A stretch of DNA of 64,000 nt from Pseudomonas sp. (GCF_030684895.1 NZ_JAUXXP010000013.1:1-64000), one strand, 5' to 3'; counted from the stretch's first letter, positions 45,495 through 55,025 are shown. The notes: generated by a model not told the origin, from the sequence alone. A program made the numbers and translations.

Positions 45495-46322
45495 CTACTG
45501 TTCAGCGTCACCGCTGGGTGTGAGCTGTTGATCTTTCCAGCGCTGCAGATTGCGCTGCAGCAAGTCATCCGGCAAACCGCTGGCGATTGCTTCGTTCATT
45601 TTCTTCGCCAGCATGCCGCGCAGCCAGGCATCGTTGCAGGCCGAGTTATGCGACAACGTCAGGTACAGGCCTTCACTGGAGATCGGTGGATCAAGCACCA
45701 GCAGGTCGCCCTGCATGCCCAGGCTATCGGCCAGCGCCTGCCCCGGGTAACGCTCGTACAGCACGTAGTCGGTACGCCCCAGCAGGAGTTTCTGGAACGC
45801 CTGGGTCAGGCTGGCAACGCCTTCCAATGTCAGATTGCCCTTGGCGTAGGCATCAAAAGCCTGGCCAAAACTGTTGTTAACCAGGGTATCGCCGGTGCGA
45901 TTGCGCAGGTCATCCCAGCCGGCATAGGGGAACTCCGCCCCGCGATGCACCCACACCACACTTGGGGTGAAGTAGAACGCTGGATGCACGTAATCCATAA
46001 CCCCCAGGCGCGGCAGAGTCAGGAAGGCACCGGCAATCAGGTCGACGCGGCCGGTGCGCACTTCATCCTGCGCCCGCGACCAGGGCCCGGTATAGATGAT
46101 GTCCACCACCACTCCCAGCTCTTTGGCCAGGTGCTGCAGCAGATCGGCATTGGCGCCGATCAATTGTTGAGGATTCTGCGGGTCACGCCAGAGGTAGGGC
46201 GGGTACTCCGGATTACCGGTCGCCACCAGGCGCTCGCACTTACCTGCGGCAACGGCAAACGCCGGCATCAGCAGTGCTGCGAACAGCAGGAGAACCAACC
46301 TATAAAAACCACGCTCAAGCAT
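45495..46322 (-). CDS. Periplasmic solute-binding protein (SBP_bac_3 type), copy 3
   Basis: 275 residues with a signal peptide ending about residue 26 (LMPAFAVAAG). The mature start CERLVATGNPEYPPYLWRD and GRVDLIAGAFLTLPRLGVMDY are SBP_bac_3 features; CERL...NSACNDAW suggests a disulfide. No permease gene is adjacent. It is only distantly like the tandem pair at 24.1-25.7 kb and is the first gene of the operon with the DUF4398 and OmpA-type lipoproteins (9-base gap). Confidence 0.87.
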   Translation of the reverse strand: MLERGFYRLVLLLFAALLMPAFAVAAGKCERLVATGNPEYPPYLWRDPQNPQQLIGANADLLQHLAKELGVVVDIIYTGPWSRAQDEVRTGRVDLIAGAFLTLPRLGVMDYVHPAFYFTPSVVWVHRGAEFPYAGWDDLRNRTGDTLVNNSFGQAFDAYAKGNLTLEGVASLTQAFQKLLLGRTDYVLYERYPGQALADSLGMQGDLLVLDPPISSEGLYLTLSHNSACNDAWLRGMLAKKMNEAIASGLPDDLLQRNLQRWKDQQLTPSGDAEQ

Positions 46323-46433
46323 TGGCGACTTCTCGGCTTAACCTTGGATGGGCGTCTGCGGCCACACATCGGGAAACTTCTGGATCATGCTAGCTTAATA
46401 CGCATCCATACGAATTCGCGATAAAGACTAACC

Positions 46434-47363
46434 ATGAAAAAACTGATCGCAGCCTTGATACTACTGCTCGCCGGCACCGCCGCCCTGCTCTACTTGTCGC
46501 CCGCCGCCTTGTTGACGAGCATACAGCTGGTGGAGCGACAGCGTGCCGGGCTGAGTCTCAAACAGATCAGCGTGGGCGATCTTAGCATTCATTACTACGA
46601 GGGCGGCCCAAGCAGCGCACAAACCATCCTGATGGTGCACGGCTTTGCTGCCAACAAGGACAACTGGCTGCGTTTCGCCCGCCACCTCAGCCAGGATTAT
46701 CGGGTTATAGCCCTCGACCTGCCGGGTTTCGGTGCCAGCGACAAACCGGCCGGTAGTTACGATGTCGGCACCCAGACCGAACGCCTGGCCAGCGTGATCG
46801 ATGCATTGGGCATTGAGCAGTTGCACCTGATCGGCAACTCCATGGGCGGGCATATCAGCGCGCTGTATGCCGCACGCTATCCACACAGAACGCTGTCTCT
46901 GGCCTTACTCGACAACGCCGGCATCACATCGCCACAGCCTAGCGAGCTGATGCAACGGCTGCAGCGCGGCGAACCGAATCCGCTGGTGGTGAAGAGCCCC
47001 GAGGATTTTCAGCGTTTGCTCGACTTTATCTTCGTGCAGCCGCCCTACCTGACGGAATCGCTCAAGGGCTATTTCGCCGAGCAGGCCATCGCCAACAGCG
47101 CGCACTACGACCAGGTATTTGCCCATTTGATCGAGCGCTATATCCCGCTGGAGCCTGAACTACCGAAGATTCAGGCACCCACGCTGATCATCTGGGGCGC
47201 AGAAGATCGAGCCTTGCACGTCTCCAGCGTCGAGGTCATGCAGCCGCTGCTGCGCCAACCCAGCGTGGTTATCCTGGCAGATACCGGCCATGCACCAATG
47301 ATTGAGCGAGCAGAGCTGACCGCGCAGCACTACCGGGCCTTTCTTCAAGCGCTGCCGGATTAG
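46434..47363 (+). CDS. Membrane-anchored alpha/beta hydrolase (lipase-like, PA2949-like)
   Basis: 309 residues. N-terminal TM anchor at about 4-22, then an alpha/beta-hydrolase domain: oxyanion block MVHGFAANKDNW, nucleophile S136 in GNSMGGH, acid Asp in IIWGAEDRALH and His in ADTGHAPMIE. Short-chain esterase or lipase activity is likely, facing the periplasm. Position next to etfA matches my memory of PA2949. Confidence 0.9.
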   Translation: MKKLIAALILLLAGTAALLYLSPAALLTSIQLVERQRAGLSLKQISVGDLSIHYYEGGPSSAQTILMVHGFAANKDNWLRFARHLSQDYRVIALDLPGFGASDKPAGSYDVGTQTERLASVIDALGIEQLHLIGNSMGGHISALYAARYPHRTLSLALLDNAGITSPQPSELMQRLQRGEPNPLVVKSPEDFQRLLDFIFVQPPYLTESLKGYFAEQAIANSAHYDQVFAHLIERYIPLEPELPKIQAPTLIIWGAEDRALHVSSVEVMQPLLRQPSVVILADTGHAPMIERAELTAQHYRAFLQALPD

Positions 47364-47380
47364 CGAAAAATGCAGGCAAG

Positions 47381-47408
47381 AAAAAACCCGCTCAGTGAGC
47401 GGGTTTTT
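47381..47408. terminator. Bidirectional intrinsic terminator
   Basis: CCCGCTC (47387-47393) and GAGCGGG (47397-47403) with an AGT loop, flanked by A6 and T5. It serves the hydrolase gene and the convergent etfA gene. Confidence 0.92.
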
Positions 47409-47427
47409 CTGCACTAGGAAAACCGGC

Positions 47428-48357
47428 TTAAACCAGTTTCTCCAGCTCAGGTACAGCTTCAAACAGATCTGCTACCAGACCGTAATCGGCTACCTGGAAG
47501 ATCGGCGCTTCTTCATCCTTGTTGATCGCAACGATCACCTTGGAGTCTTTCATACCGGCCAAGTGCTGGATCGCGCCGGAGATACCGACGGCGATGTACA
47601 GCTGAGGCGCAACGATCTTGCCGGTCTGACCGACCTGCATGTCGTTGGGTACGAAACCTGCGTCGACTGCGGCGCGCGAGGCACCTACAGCAGCGCCCAG
47701 CTTGTCGGCCAGGGCGTACAGGTGCTTGAAGTTGTCACCGTTCTGCATGCCACGGCCGCCGGAAACGACGATCTTGGCAGCGGTCAGTTCCGGACGATCG
47801 GACTTGGCCAGTTCTTCACCGACGAAAGCCGATTTGCCAGCGTCAGCTGCGCCGCCCACTGCTTCAACAGCAGCAGAACCGCCTTCAGCAGCAACCGGAT
47901 CGAAACCGGTGGCACGCACGGTGATCACTTTAACGGCAGCGGAGGATTGCACGGTGGCGATGGCGTTACCGGCATAGATCGGACGCTTGAAAGTGTCAGC
48001 GCTTTCAACAGCGATGATTTCCGAGATCTGATCAACGTCCAGCGCAGCAGCAACGCGTGGCAGGATGTTTTTACCGTTGCTGGTAGCAGCAGCCAGAATG
48101 TGGCTGTAGCCCTTGCCCAGCTCAGCTACCAGCGGCGCGACGTTTTCCGGCAGCTGGTGTGCGAAAGCGGCGTTGTCAGCAACCAGCACCTTGGCCACGC
48201 CAGCAATTTTGCCAGCAGCTTCGGCAGCAGCGCCGCAAGCGGAACCGGCAACCAGAACGTGGATGTCGCCACCGATCTTCGCAGCAGCTGCAACAGTGTT
48301 CAGCGTGGCTGGAGCCAGGGCGGCATTGGTGTGTTCAGCGATAACCAGGATAGTCAT
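47428..48357 (-). CDS. etfA: Electron transfer flavoprotein alpha subunit
   Basis: 309 residues. The C-terminal FAD-binding domain has [34 protein letters not shown] and [32 protein letters not shown] (in short, [12 protein letters not shown]), all hallmark ETF-alpha sequence. With EtfB it accepts electrons from acyl-CoA dehydrogenases such as AtuD and passes them to ETF-QO. The start follows the etfB stop directly. Confidence 0.97.
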   Translation of the reverse strand: MTILVIAEHTNAALAPATLNTVAAAAKIGGDIHVLVAGSACGAAAEAAGKIAGVAKVLVADNAAFAHQLPENVAPLVAELGKGYSHILAAATSNGKNILPRVAAALDVDQISEIIAVESADTFKRPIYAGNAIATVQSSAAVKVITVRATGFDPVAAEGGSAAVEAVGGAADAGKSAFVGEELAKSDRPELTAAKIVVSGGRGMQNGDNFKHLYALADKLGAAVGASRAAVDAGFVPNDMQVGQTGKIVAPQLYIAVGISGAIQHLAGMKDSKVIVAINKDEEAPIFQVADYGLVADLFEAVPELEKLV

Positions 48358-49107
48358 TTAGATTACCTTCGCCTCGTTCTTCAGTTTCTCGACCAGTTCA
48401 GCCACGGACTTGACCTTGATGCCAGCGCTGCGGGTAGCAGGCGCTTCGACTTTCAAGGTTTTCACGGTGGATGCGGTGGAAACGCCCAGATCAGCCGGGG
48501 TTACAGTTTCCAGCGGCTTCTTCTTGGCTTTCATGATGTTCGGCAGCGACGCATAACGCGGCTCGTTCAGACGCAGGTCAGTGGTCACGATGGCCGGCAG
48601 GCTCAACGCAACGGTCTGCAAACCGCCGTCGATTTCGCGGGTTACGTTGACCTTGTCACCGGCAACTTCCACTTTGGAAGCGAAAGTACCCTGGCCGAAA
48701 CCAGTCAGCGCGCCCAGCATCTGGCCGGTCTGGTTGTTGTCGCTGTCGATGGCCTGTTTACCCAGGATCACCAGCTGCGGCTGCTCTTTGTCGACCACTG
48801 CCTTGAGCAGTTTGGCCACCGCCAGAGAGTTCAGCTCGTCGCTGGATTCAACCAGGATGGCACGATCAGCACCCAGCGCCAGCGCGGTACGCAGCTGCTC
48901 TTGAGCAGTGGCCGGGCCGATGGTGACGACAACGATCTCGCTCGCCACGCCTTTCTCTTTCAGGCGTACAGCTTCTTCCACGGCGATTTCGCAGAAGGGG
49001 TTCATCGACATCTTGACGTTGGCAAGATCAACGCCGCTGTTGTCCGCTTTGACGCGAACTTTGACGTTGTAGTCGACCACTCGTTTGACAGCTACAAGAA
49101 CCTTCAT
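48358..49107 (-). CDS. etfB: Electron transfer flavoprotein beta subunit
   Basis: 249 residues from ATG 49107, with GAGGAA upstream; the longer frame has no ribosome-binding site. Blocks [38 protein letters not shown] and [20 protein letters not shown] (recognition loop region that contacts dehydrogenases) are typical. It binds AMP and lacks the flavin. It is divergent from the ETF-QO gene; a shared regulatory region lies between. Confidence 0.97.
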   Translation of the reverse strand: MKVLVAVKRVVDYNVKVRVKADNSGVDLANVKMSMNPFCEIAVEEAVRLKEKGVASEIVVVTIGPATAQEQLRTALALGADRAILVESSDELNSLAVAKLLKAVVDKEQPQLVILGKQAIDSDNNQTGQMLGALTGFGQGTFASKVEVAGDKVNVTREIDGGLQTVALSLPAIVTTDLRLNEPRYASLPNIMKAKKKPLETVTPADLGVSTASTVKTLKVEAPATRSAGIKVKSVAELVEKLKNEAKVI

Positions 49108-49288
49108 GGATTCCTCGTTACTCTCCGGTGAATAAGAATGTCGCCAGAAGCGAACATGGCGGGGAACAGCAGACCGGCCGGAACCGGGAGTCGACCAATA
49201 ACGGCAGACACAAAACCGCCCGTATCTTGACCGCACGACCTAGACTGGTCAATACAACGAAGCGGCCAATCGTCAGCGATGTAGTAAG

Positions 49289-49357
49289 ATTCTAACAGCC
49301 CTACAGAAAATTCAAACAAACGTTTGTATTGGCCCATCCGAAGGGTCTGGATATAAT
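49289..49357. promoter_or_regulatory. Divergent etfBA / ETF-QO promoters with a PsrA-like operator
   Basis: The 321-base gap 49108-49428 has no gene. Minus strand toward etfB: TTTGAA (49311-49316), 16 bases, TAGAAT (49289-49294). Plus strand toward ETF-QO: TTGGCC (49329-49334), 17 bases, TATAAT (49352-49357). Between and over the -35 boxes lies CAAAC-AAAC-GTTTG (49313-49326), matching the PsrA consensus (G/C)AAAC-N2-4-GTTT(G/C) that I recall for fatty-acid-responsive genes. Confidence 0.65.
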
Positions 49358-49428
49358 GCGCCAGCATCGCTCATGGAACGAGCTCGATCGCCAAATAAAA
49401 TTAGAGAGCCCTGAGTAGGAGATTGCCT

Positions 49429-51093
49429 GTGGAACGCGAATTTATGGAATTCGACGTCGTCATCGTCGGCGCCGGCCCTGCTGGTTTGTCCGCCGCCTGC
49501 CGACTGAAGCAGAAAGCCGCCGAAGCCGGCAAAGAAATCAGCGTCTGCGTGGTCGAAAAAGGCTCCGAAGTCGGCGCACACATTCTTTCCGGTGCGGTGT
49601 TCGAGCCGCGCGCATTGAATGAACTGTTTCCTGACTGGAAAGAGCTCGGCGCCCCGCTCAACACGCCGGTCAAGCGCGATGACATCTACGTGCTCAGCAA
49701 TGCAGAGAAGGCCACCAAGGTTCCGGACTTCTTTGTACCCAAGACCATGCACAACCATGGCAACTACATCATTTCCCTGGGCAACCTGTGCCGCTGGCTG
49801 GCGCAGCAGGCAGAAAACCTCGGCGTAGAAATCTACCCAGGCTTCGCTGCCCAGGAAGCGCTGATCAACGAAGAAGGCGCGGTCTACGGCATTCTCACTG
49901 GCGATCTGGGTGTTGACCGCGAAGGCCACCCGAAAGAGGGTTACTACACCCCAGGCATGGAACTGCGCGCCAAGTACACCCTGTTCGCCGAAGGCTGCCG
50001 TGGCCATATCGGCAAGCAGCTGATCAAGAAATTCAACCTCGACTCCGAAGCCGATGCTCAGCATTACGGCATCGGCATCAAGGAAATCTGGGACATCGAC
50101 CCGGCCAAGCACGAGCAAGGCCTGGTGGTGCACACCGCCGGCTGGCCGCTGGATATAGTCGCAAGCGAAAACACTGGTGGCTCCTTCCTCTATCACCTGG
50201 AAAACAACCAGGTGGTAGTCGGTCTGATCGTCGACCTGTCGTACAGCAACCCGCACCTGTCGCCGTTCGATGAGTTCCAGCGCTACAAGCACCACCCGGT
50301 GATCGCTCAGTACCTGGAAGGCGGCAAGCGCGTCGCTTACGGTGCCCGCGCCATCTGCAAAGGCGGCCTCAACTCGCTGCCGAAGATGGTCTTCAACGGC
50401 GGCGCCCTGATCGGTTGCGACCTCGGCACCCTGAACTTTGCCAAGATCAAGGGCAGCCACACCGCCATGAAATCCGGCATGCTCGCTGCTGACGCCGTGG
50501 CTGACGCGCTGTTTGCAGGCAAGGAAGGCGGCGACCAGCTGACCGGCTACGTCGACGCATTCAAGGCCAGCTGGCTGTACGACGAACTGTTCCGCAGCCG
50601 TAACTTCGGCCCAGCGCTGCACAAGTTCGGCCCACTGGTTGGTGGCGGCTTCAACTGGCTCGACCAGAACATCTTCGGCGGCAAGATCCCGTTCACCCTG
50701 CATGACACCAAGCCGGATTACGCCTGCCTGAAGCCAGCAGCAGACGCGCAGAAGATCAGCTACCCGAAGCCCGACGGCAAACTCAGCTTCGACAAGCTCA
50801 GCTCGGTATTCCTCTCCAACACCAACCATGAAGAGGAACAACCCTGCCACCTGAAGCTCACCGACCCGAGCATTCCGCTGAGCAAGAACCTGCCTATGTA
50901 CGACGAACCGGCGCAGCGCTACTGCCCAGCCGGCGTTTACGAAATCGTCACCAAGGAAGATGGCGAGCAGAAGTTCCAGATCAACGCGCAGAACTGCGTG
51001 CACTGCAAAACCTGTTACATCAAGGACCCGGCCCAGAACATCAACTGGGTGGCCCCTGAAGGCACCGGCGGGCCTAACTACCCCAATATGTAA
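49429..51093 (+). CDS. Electron transfer flavoprotein-ubiquinone oxidoreductase
   Basis: 554 residues from GTG 49429, which has AGGAG 7 bases upstream; a TTG at 49423 is less likely. FAD-binding GAGPAG is at 14-19, a quinone-binding/membrane-contact region is in the middle, and the C-terminal 4Fe-4S cluster has Cys in QRYCPAGVYEI and NAQNCVHCKTCYIKDP. It passes electrons from ETF to ubiquinone at the inner membrane. It is followed by a UUCG-loop terminator. Confidence 0.97.
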   Translation: MEREFMEFDVVIVGAGPAGLSAACRLKQKAAEAGKEISVCVVEKGSEVGAHILSGAVFEPRALNELFPDWKELGAPLNTPVKRDDIYVLSNAEKATKVPDFFVPKTMHNHGNYIISLGNLCRWLAQQAENLGVEIYPGFAAQEALINEEGAVYGILTGDLGVDREGHPKEGYYTPGMELRAKYTLFAEGCRGHIGKQLIKKFNLDSEADAQHYGIGIKEIWDIDPAKHEQGLVVHTAGWPLDIVASENTGGSFLYHLENNQVVVGLIVDLSYSNPHLSPFDEFQRYKHHPVIAQYLEGGKRVAYGARAICKGGLNSLPKMVFNGGALIGCDLGTLNFAKIKGSHTAMKSGMLAADAVADALFAGKEGGDQLTGYVDAFKASWLYDELFRSRNFGPALHKFGPLVGGGFNWLDQNIFGGKIPFTLHDTKPDYACLKPAADAQKISYPKPDGKLSFDKLSSVFLSNTNHEEEQPCHLKLTDPSIPLSKNLPMYDEPAQRYCPAGVYEIVTKEDGEQKFQINAQNCVHCKTCYIKDPAQNINWVAPEGTGGPNYPNM

Positions 51094-51097
51094 GACG

Positions 51098-51126
51098 CAA
51101 AAAAGGCTCCTTCGGGAGCCTTTTTG
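51098..51126 (+). terminator. Intrinsic terminator after ETF-QO
   Basis: AGGCTCC (51104-51110) and GGAGCCT (51115-51121) with a very stable TTCG tetraloop and a T5 tract. Confidence 0.93.
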
Positions 51127-51172
51127 TTTGAAGTGCAGCGTTCGGTTTCCCGAGTGCTGGTCATGCCTTTTT

Positions 51173-51241
51173 GTAGCCCGGATGCAATCCGGGACCAATC
51201 TTGAACCCTGCCAGCGGGCCCCTGGATTTCATCCAGGCTAC
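51173..51241. repeat. Palindromic repeat, GTAGCCCGG...GGGCTAC family
   Basis: GTAGCCCGGATGCAATCCGG and the inverted CCTGGATTTCATCCAGGCTA arm; the right arm has a few changes relative to 22247-22305. It fills the gap before the DUF1285 gene. Confidence 0.85.
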
Positions 51242-51247
51242 GTACTG

Positions 51248-51817
51248 TTATTCCGGCAACGGGCCGATAGGGAAGAACTCACCACCGCTCCACACACCCA
51301 GCCAGGTTTTACCATCGAGCTCGCGCGGTACCGCCAGCTCAACCAGCTGATAGAACACATTGCGGTGGATCAGCGCCTCGAGATTAGTCCGCACATGCAC
51401 ATAAGGCGCGGGTTCCTCGGTCAGAGCGTCCAGTTCGACCCGCAATGGGTGCTCGCTACCTGCCACCACCTCATCCTCCACATTGGTGACAAAGCGCAGC
51501 ACCTGCATCTCGCCCTCACCTTCTACCTGCAGGCTGACCGCCACAAAGGGCGCGTCATCAACCTGGATGCCGACCATTTCCACCGGTGTTACCAGCACGT
51601 ACTTGTCGCCATCGCGGCGAATAATGGTGGAGAACAGTTTGACCATGGGCTTGCGCCCGATCGGCGTGCCCATATAGAACCAAGTGCCGTCGCGAGCGAT
51701 ACGCATATCGATGTCGCCGCAGAATTCGGGATGCCACAGGTGCACCGGCGGCAAACCTTTGCCCTCACCTTTGGGTATCTGCGCCAGCAGGTCGCCGGCC
51801 TTGCCTGTATCTGTCAT
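51248..51817 (-). CDS. DUF1285 family protein
   Basis: 189 residues from ATG 51817 (an in-frame GTG precedes it at 51820). Conserved DUF1285 blocks are PPVHLWHPEFCGDIDMRIARDGTWFYMGTPIGR, in short HLWHPEFCGDIDMRI, and KLFSTIIRRDGDKYVLVTPV. The fold is known in structures but its function is unclear. It follows the DUF4823 lipoprotein gene directly (stop and start adjacent), so they form one operon. Confidence 0.9.
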   Translation of the reverse strand: MTDTGKAGDLLAQIPKGEGKGLPPVHLWHPEFCGDIDMRIARDGTWFYMGTPIGRKPMVKLFSTIIRRDGDKYVLVTPVEMVGIQVDDAPFVAVSLQVEGEGEMQVLRFVTNVEDEVVAGSEHPLRVELDALTEEPAPYVHVRTNLEALIHRNVFYQLVELAVPRELDGKTWLGVWSGGEFFPIGPLPE

Positions 51818-51820
51818 CAC

Positions 51821-52423
51821 TCAACGCCCCAAGCCCAATAAACGCCGCGCGTAATCCTGCAGCGCCGGACCGATCAGGTCCTCAGGCTTGGCATCATAAA
51901 GCGTCAGGAAGCCTCCGCGGCTACGAATGCGTGTGGTGTCGACCAAATAGCGAGTATTGGTCTCGATCAGCATCAACTGAATCACCCCGCGATCGGTGCC
52001 CAGACGATCCAGCGCCTCCTGATCCTCCCATTCCTCAACGGTGCCGATACGGTCATCGGCATAGGCAAAGCGGCTGTACAGCAGATAGTGCGCGCCGGCC
52101 TCACGGGCCTCGGCCAGCGACTCTTCCAGGCCTAATGGCGCCTTGGCGCGACGCACCATGGGGAAATACTCGATAAAGCCCTTGTAGGCCTCCTCCGCCA
52201 CCACATTGGGCCGTGGATAGGCTGAGCCCGGCGGCACAAAATGGCCTTGAGCGATATAAATGAACGAATCGGCCTGTAAGCGCCAAGGGCTCGCGCGGCG
52301 CGTCTGGCTGTGGTCGAGCACGCCGACATCGCGCAATTGATAAATCGCTTCATCTGCCAGATCACTGGCCTTCATGCAGCCGCTCAGCAGCAGCACACCC
52401 ACTATCAGCAACAGACTACGCAT
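51821..52423 (-). CDS. DUF4823 lipoprotein
   Basis: 200 residues from ATG 52423. Lipobox LSGC (Cys16 or 17 depending on start). The mature part resembles DUF4823: DVGVLDHSQTRRASPWRLQA, AQGHFVPPGSAYPRPNVVAE and LIETNTRYLVDTTRIRSRGG. Function unknown; a role in envelope assembly has been suggested for related lipoproteins, which I cannot confirm here. Confidence 0.87.
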   Translation of the reverse strand: MRSLLLIVGVLLLSGCMKASDLADEAIYQLRDVGVLDHSQTRRASPWRLQADSFIYIAQGHFVPPGSAYPRPNVVAEEAYKGFIEYFPMVRRAKAPLGLEESLAEAREAGAHYLLYSRFAYADDRIGTVEEWEDQEALDRLGTDRGVIQLMLIETNTRYLVDTTRIRSRGGFLTLYDAKPEDLIGPALQDYARRLLGLGR

Positions 52424-52677
52424 CACGCCTCTCCCGCAGCCGGTGACAAAAAACCGGCGGATAGCGCCTAGATGCAGATTTCACGCCAGCTATCGCAACG
52501 CAAAAACAGCGCACCAGCAAACCCTTGTGGCGTACATCCCTGCGCAGGCTATTGAACAGGAAAGAACAGCAAACATAGCCAAATCCAACTTTCCCGTAGT
52601 AGAACACCGTTAAAACCTACAGCCCTAAGCATGAAAAAAGCCGACTTTCATCATGCCCACTTCTACTGGACCCTCAT

Positions 52678-53070
52678 ATGCAGCCCCACCTCATCGCACT
52701 GACCATCCTGCCCCTGCTGACCATGCTAGGCGCCTGCAGCACCGCCGAAACCCCGGCAACGCCACGACCACAACCAGCCGAAGCGACCTCGACCGAGGCT
52801 TACATGCATTGGCTGGGCCGCTGGCAAGGCACGGAAGGCACTTACTTGGAGCTGAGTCATCACGACCGCGCTTTCACCGTACTGATTCATGATCTCGACG
52901 GAGCCGCCACCTACCCGGGGGATGCGCAGGCCGACGGCATCGTGTTCGTTCGCGCAGGACGCTTCGAGCGCCTGCACAGCGGTGACGGCAAGGCCACCGG
53001 AATGAAATGGCTACTGGACAAGCGCGACTGCCTGGTGATCCGAGACGGTGAGGGTTACTGCCGCGACTGA
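52678..53070 (+). CDS. Small lipoprotein of unknown function
   Basis: 130 residues. Lipobox LGAC (Cys19) after a short signal peptide. The mature domain (about 40-130) with YMHWLGRWQGTEGTYLELSH and CLVIRDGEGYCRD looks like a small lipocalin- or beta-barrel-like fold and has two Cys that could pair. No family is recognised. It is divergent from the DUF4823 operon; the 250-base gap between them shows no clear feature. Confidence 0.78.
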   Translation: MQPHLIALTILPLLTMLGACSTAETPATPRPQPAEATSTEAYMHWLGRWQGTEGTYLELSHHDRAFTVLIHDLDGAATYPGDAQADGIVFVRAGRFERLHSGDGKATGMKWLLDKRDCLVIRDGEGYCRD

Positions 53071-53140
53071 AGCCGAACCAGCCCGCTTGCGATCAACTGA
53101 TCAGCTGGTTAACGTCGCGCACCTAATCAGGAGATAACCG

Positions 53141-53812
53141 ATGCGTTTCAGCCGCCCTTTTTGCTTTGCCTTGTTGCCACTGCTCGCCAGTTGCCAGGTG
53201 TTCACCGACAAACCCGCCGAGCCGCTGATCCAGCAGACGCGCATGCAAGGCGAGCTGAGCCTGAACGCGGGCCAGTTGCTGTTTCGCCCCTGCCAGGAAC
53301 AACGTCAATTTATCCTCAAGGAAGACAGTGCAGCCGAGCTGAGCAGCGATGCCAGCACGCTGTTCGGTGATGGCCACGCCACGCTGTATGTCGATATGCG
53401 CGGCCAGTTGCAGGCCAATGCGCAGAAAGGTGTCGACGGCCAGTTCGTGCCGAGCCAGGTGTACCGCGTGCAGGCTGAAGGCCATGGCTGCACGGACATC
53501 AACTTCGCCCGCACCATCCTGCGTGCCAGCGGCCACGAACCGGGCTGGAATATCGCGGTAAGCAATCAGGGGCTGATTCTCAACCGCCCTGGTCAGGAGC
53601 CACAGGCGCTGCCTTATCTGGAGGAGCAATTGCCCGAAGGCCGCCTTAACCTCAGCAGCGAAGCCAACGGCCAACGCCTTGATCTATGGGTCGCTCGGCA
53701 GCGTTGCGTCGACGGTATGAGTGGCGCAGTGCAGCACCTGAGCGCCGAGTTGCGCCTCAATGGGCAAGTCCTGCGGGGCTGCGCCTACCTGGGCGGCGCA
53801 CGCAACGATTAG
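53141..53812 (+). CDS. COG3650-like lipoprotein
   Basis: 223 residues. Lipobox LASC (Cys18). Two similar halves: LLFRPCQEQRQFILKEDSA and later ASGHEPGWNIAVSNQGLILN, the latter typical of the COG3650 family (predicted membrane proteins fused to NlpE-like domains). Four further cysteines (CQEQR, GHGCTDIN, QRCVDG, RGCAY) suggest disulfides in the periplasm. It is 70 bases after the previous lipoprotein gene in the same direction. Confidence 0.8.
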   Translation: MRFSRPFCFALLPLLASCQVFTDKPAEPLIQQTRMQGELSLNAGQLLFRPCQEQRQFILKEDSAAELSSDASTLFGDGHATLYVDMRGQLQANAQKGVDGQFVPSQVYRVQAEGHGCTDINFARTILRASGHEPGWNIAVSNQGLILNRPGQEPQALPYLEEQLPEGRLNLSSEANGQRLDLWVARQRCVDGMSGAVQHLSAELRLNGQVLRGCAYLGGARND

Positions 53813-53894
53813 CAATCAGATAGCTGAGATAGATCAGCCGAGCGGCAGACGATTGGCCTAAGCTGCAAGGGAAGTCAGCCAAAGGGATATCGTT

Positions 53895-54902
53895 ATGCTG
53901 CGCATTGCTATCAATGGATATGGCCGTATCGGTCGCTGCCTGGTGCGCGCGTTGTTTGAACGCAAACTGGAACAGCAGATTCACCTCACCGCGATCAATG
54001 ATCTGGGCGAGCAAAGCACCCTCGCCCACCTCACCCGCTTCGATTCGACGTTCGGCCGCTTTCCTGGGGAGATCAGCCTGGATGGCGATACCTTGCTGGT
54101 AAACGGCCATCCGATCCAGCTGCTGCGTGAGCGCGAAGTAACCAACCTACCCTGGCGGGAGCACGCGGTGGATCTGGTGCTCGAATGCACCGGCAAGCTG
54201 AAGAAGCGCGAACAGGTCGAACAGCACATCAGCGCCGGCAGCCCGAGGGTGTTGCTCTCACATCCGCTGGACAGTGCCGACCTGACCGTGGTCTACGGCG
54301 TCAATCACCAGTTGTTGGGCGATCAGCAGATCGTGTCCAACGCCTCCTGCACCACCAACTGCCTGGCACCAATGGCCAAGGTGCTGCACGAGGCCGTGGG
54401 CATTCGTCAGGGGCTGGTCAACACCATCCACTCCTACACCAACGACCAGAACCTGCTGGACAAAACCCACAGCGACCTCTACCGCGCCCGCGCCGCCGCG
54501 TTGTCGATGATCCCCACCAGCACTGGCGCGGCCAAGGCCATCGGCCTGGTGATGCCGGAACTGGTCGGCCGCCTGGATGGGTTGTCGATACGCGTACCGA
54601 CGCCCAACGTGTCGCTGGTCGATCTGACCTTTACCAGCGAACGCCCGACCAGCCGCGAAGCGATCAACGCCGCGCTAAAGGCCGGCGCCTTGCAGTTGCC
54701 GCCAGGGGTGATGGAATGCAATGAGCTGGCGCTGGTGTCCAGCGACTTCAACGGCTACCCAGTGTCCTGCGTGGTCGACCTCAGTCACACCCGTGTGCAG
54801 GGAGACCTGGTCAAGGTTTTGGCCTGGTATGACAACGAGTGGGCCTTCGCCAACCGCATGCTCGATGTAATGCTGGCCTGGGTAAAGCCTGAGGCGCGCT
54901 AG
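53895..54902 (+). CDS. gap: Type I glyceraldehyde-3-phosphate dehydrogenase paralogue
   Basis: 335 residues. NAD-binding INGYGRIGR is at the N-terminus; catalytic C152 in SNASCTTNCLAP and H179 in NTIHSYTND are intact. Further blocks are IPTSTGAAKAIGLV and WYDNEWAFANRML. The N-terminal NDLGEQSTLAHLTRFDSTFG is slightly closer to erythrose-4-phosphate dehydrogenase, so GapA-, GapB- or Epd-type activity cannot be separated by eye. Upstream CAAAGGGATATCG serves as the ribosome-binding region. Confidence 0.9.
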   Translation: MLRIAINGYGRIGRCLVRALFERKLEQQIHLTAINDLGEQSTLAHLTRFDSTFGRFPGEISLDGDTLLVNGHPIQLLREREVTNLPWREHAVDLVLECTGKLKKREQVEQHISAGSPRVLLSHPLDSADLTVVYGVNHQLLGDQQIVSNASCTTNCLAPMAKVLHEAVGIRQGLVNTIHSYTNDQNLLDKTHSDLYRARAAALSMIPTSTGAAKAIGLVMPELVGRLDGLSIRVPTPNVSLVDLTFTSERPTSREAINAALKAGALQLPPGVMECNELALVSSDFNGYPVSCVVDLSHTRVQGDLVKVLAWYDNEWAFANRMLDVMLAWVKPEAR

Positions 54903-55025
54903 CACTCAGCCATATGACAGGCCGCGGCCGCTATCGGCGGCGGCCTTTAGCCACGGATCAGGCGTATAATCGCCGCCTTTTAAAAGCTGCCGGGTTGCCT
55001 CCGGCCCTGAAAGTGGAACGCCCCC

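Noticed and set aside
47428..49107. Plus-strand 578-codon frame (47395-49131) over etfAB.
   Set aside because: It is the complement of two well-conserved ETF genes; its residues are low-complexity Ser/Gly/Asn/His and no motif fits.
49311..49327. Reading the etf palindrome as a LexA or FadR site.
   Set aside because: LexA needs CTGT-N8-ACAG and FadR a different centre; CAAAC-N4-GTTTG fits PsrA-like sites better, though this remains untested.
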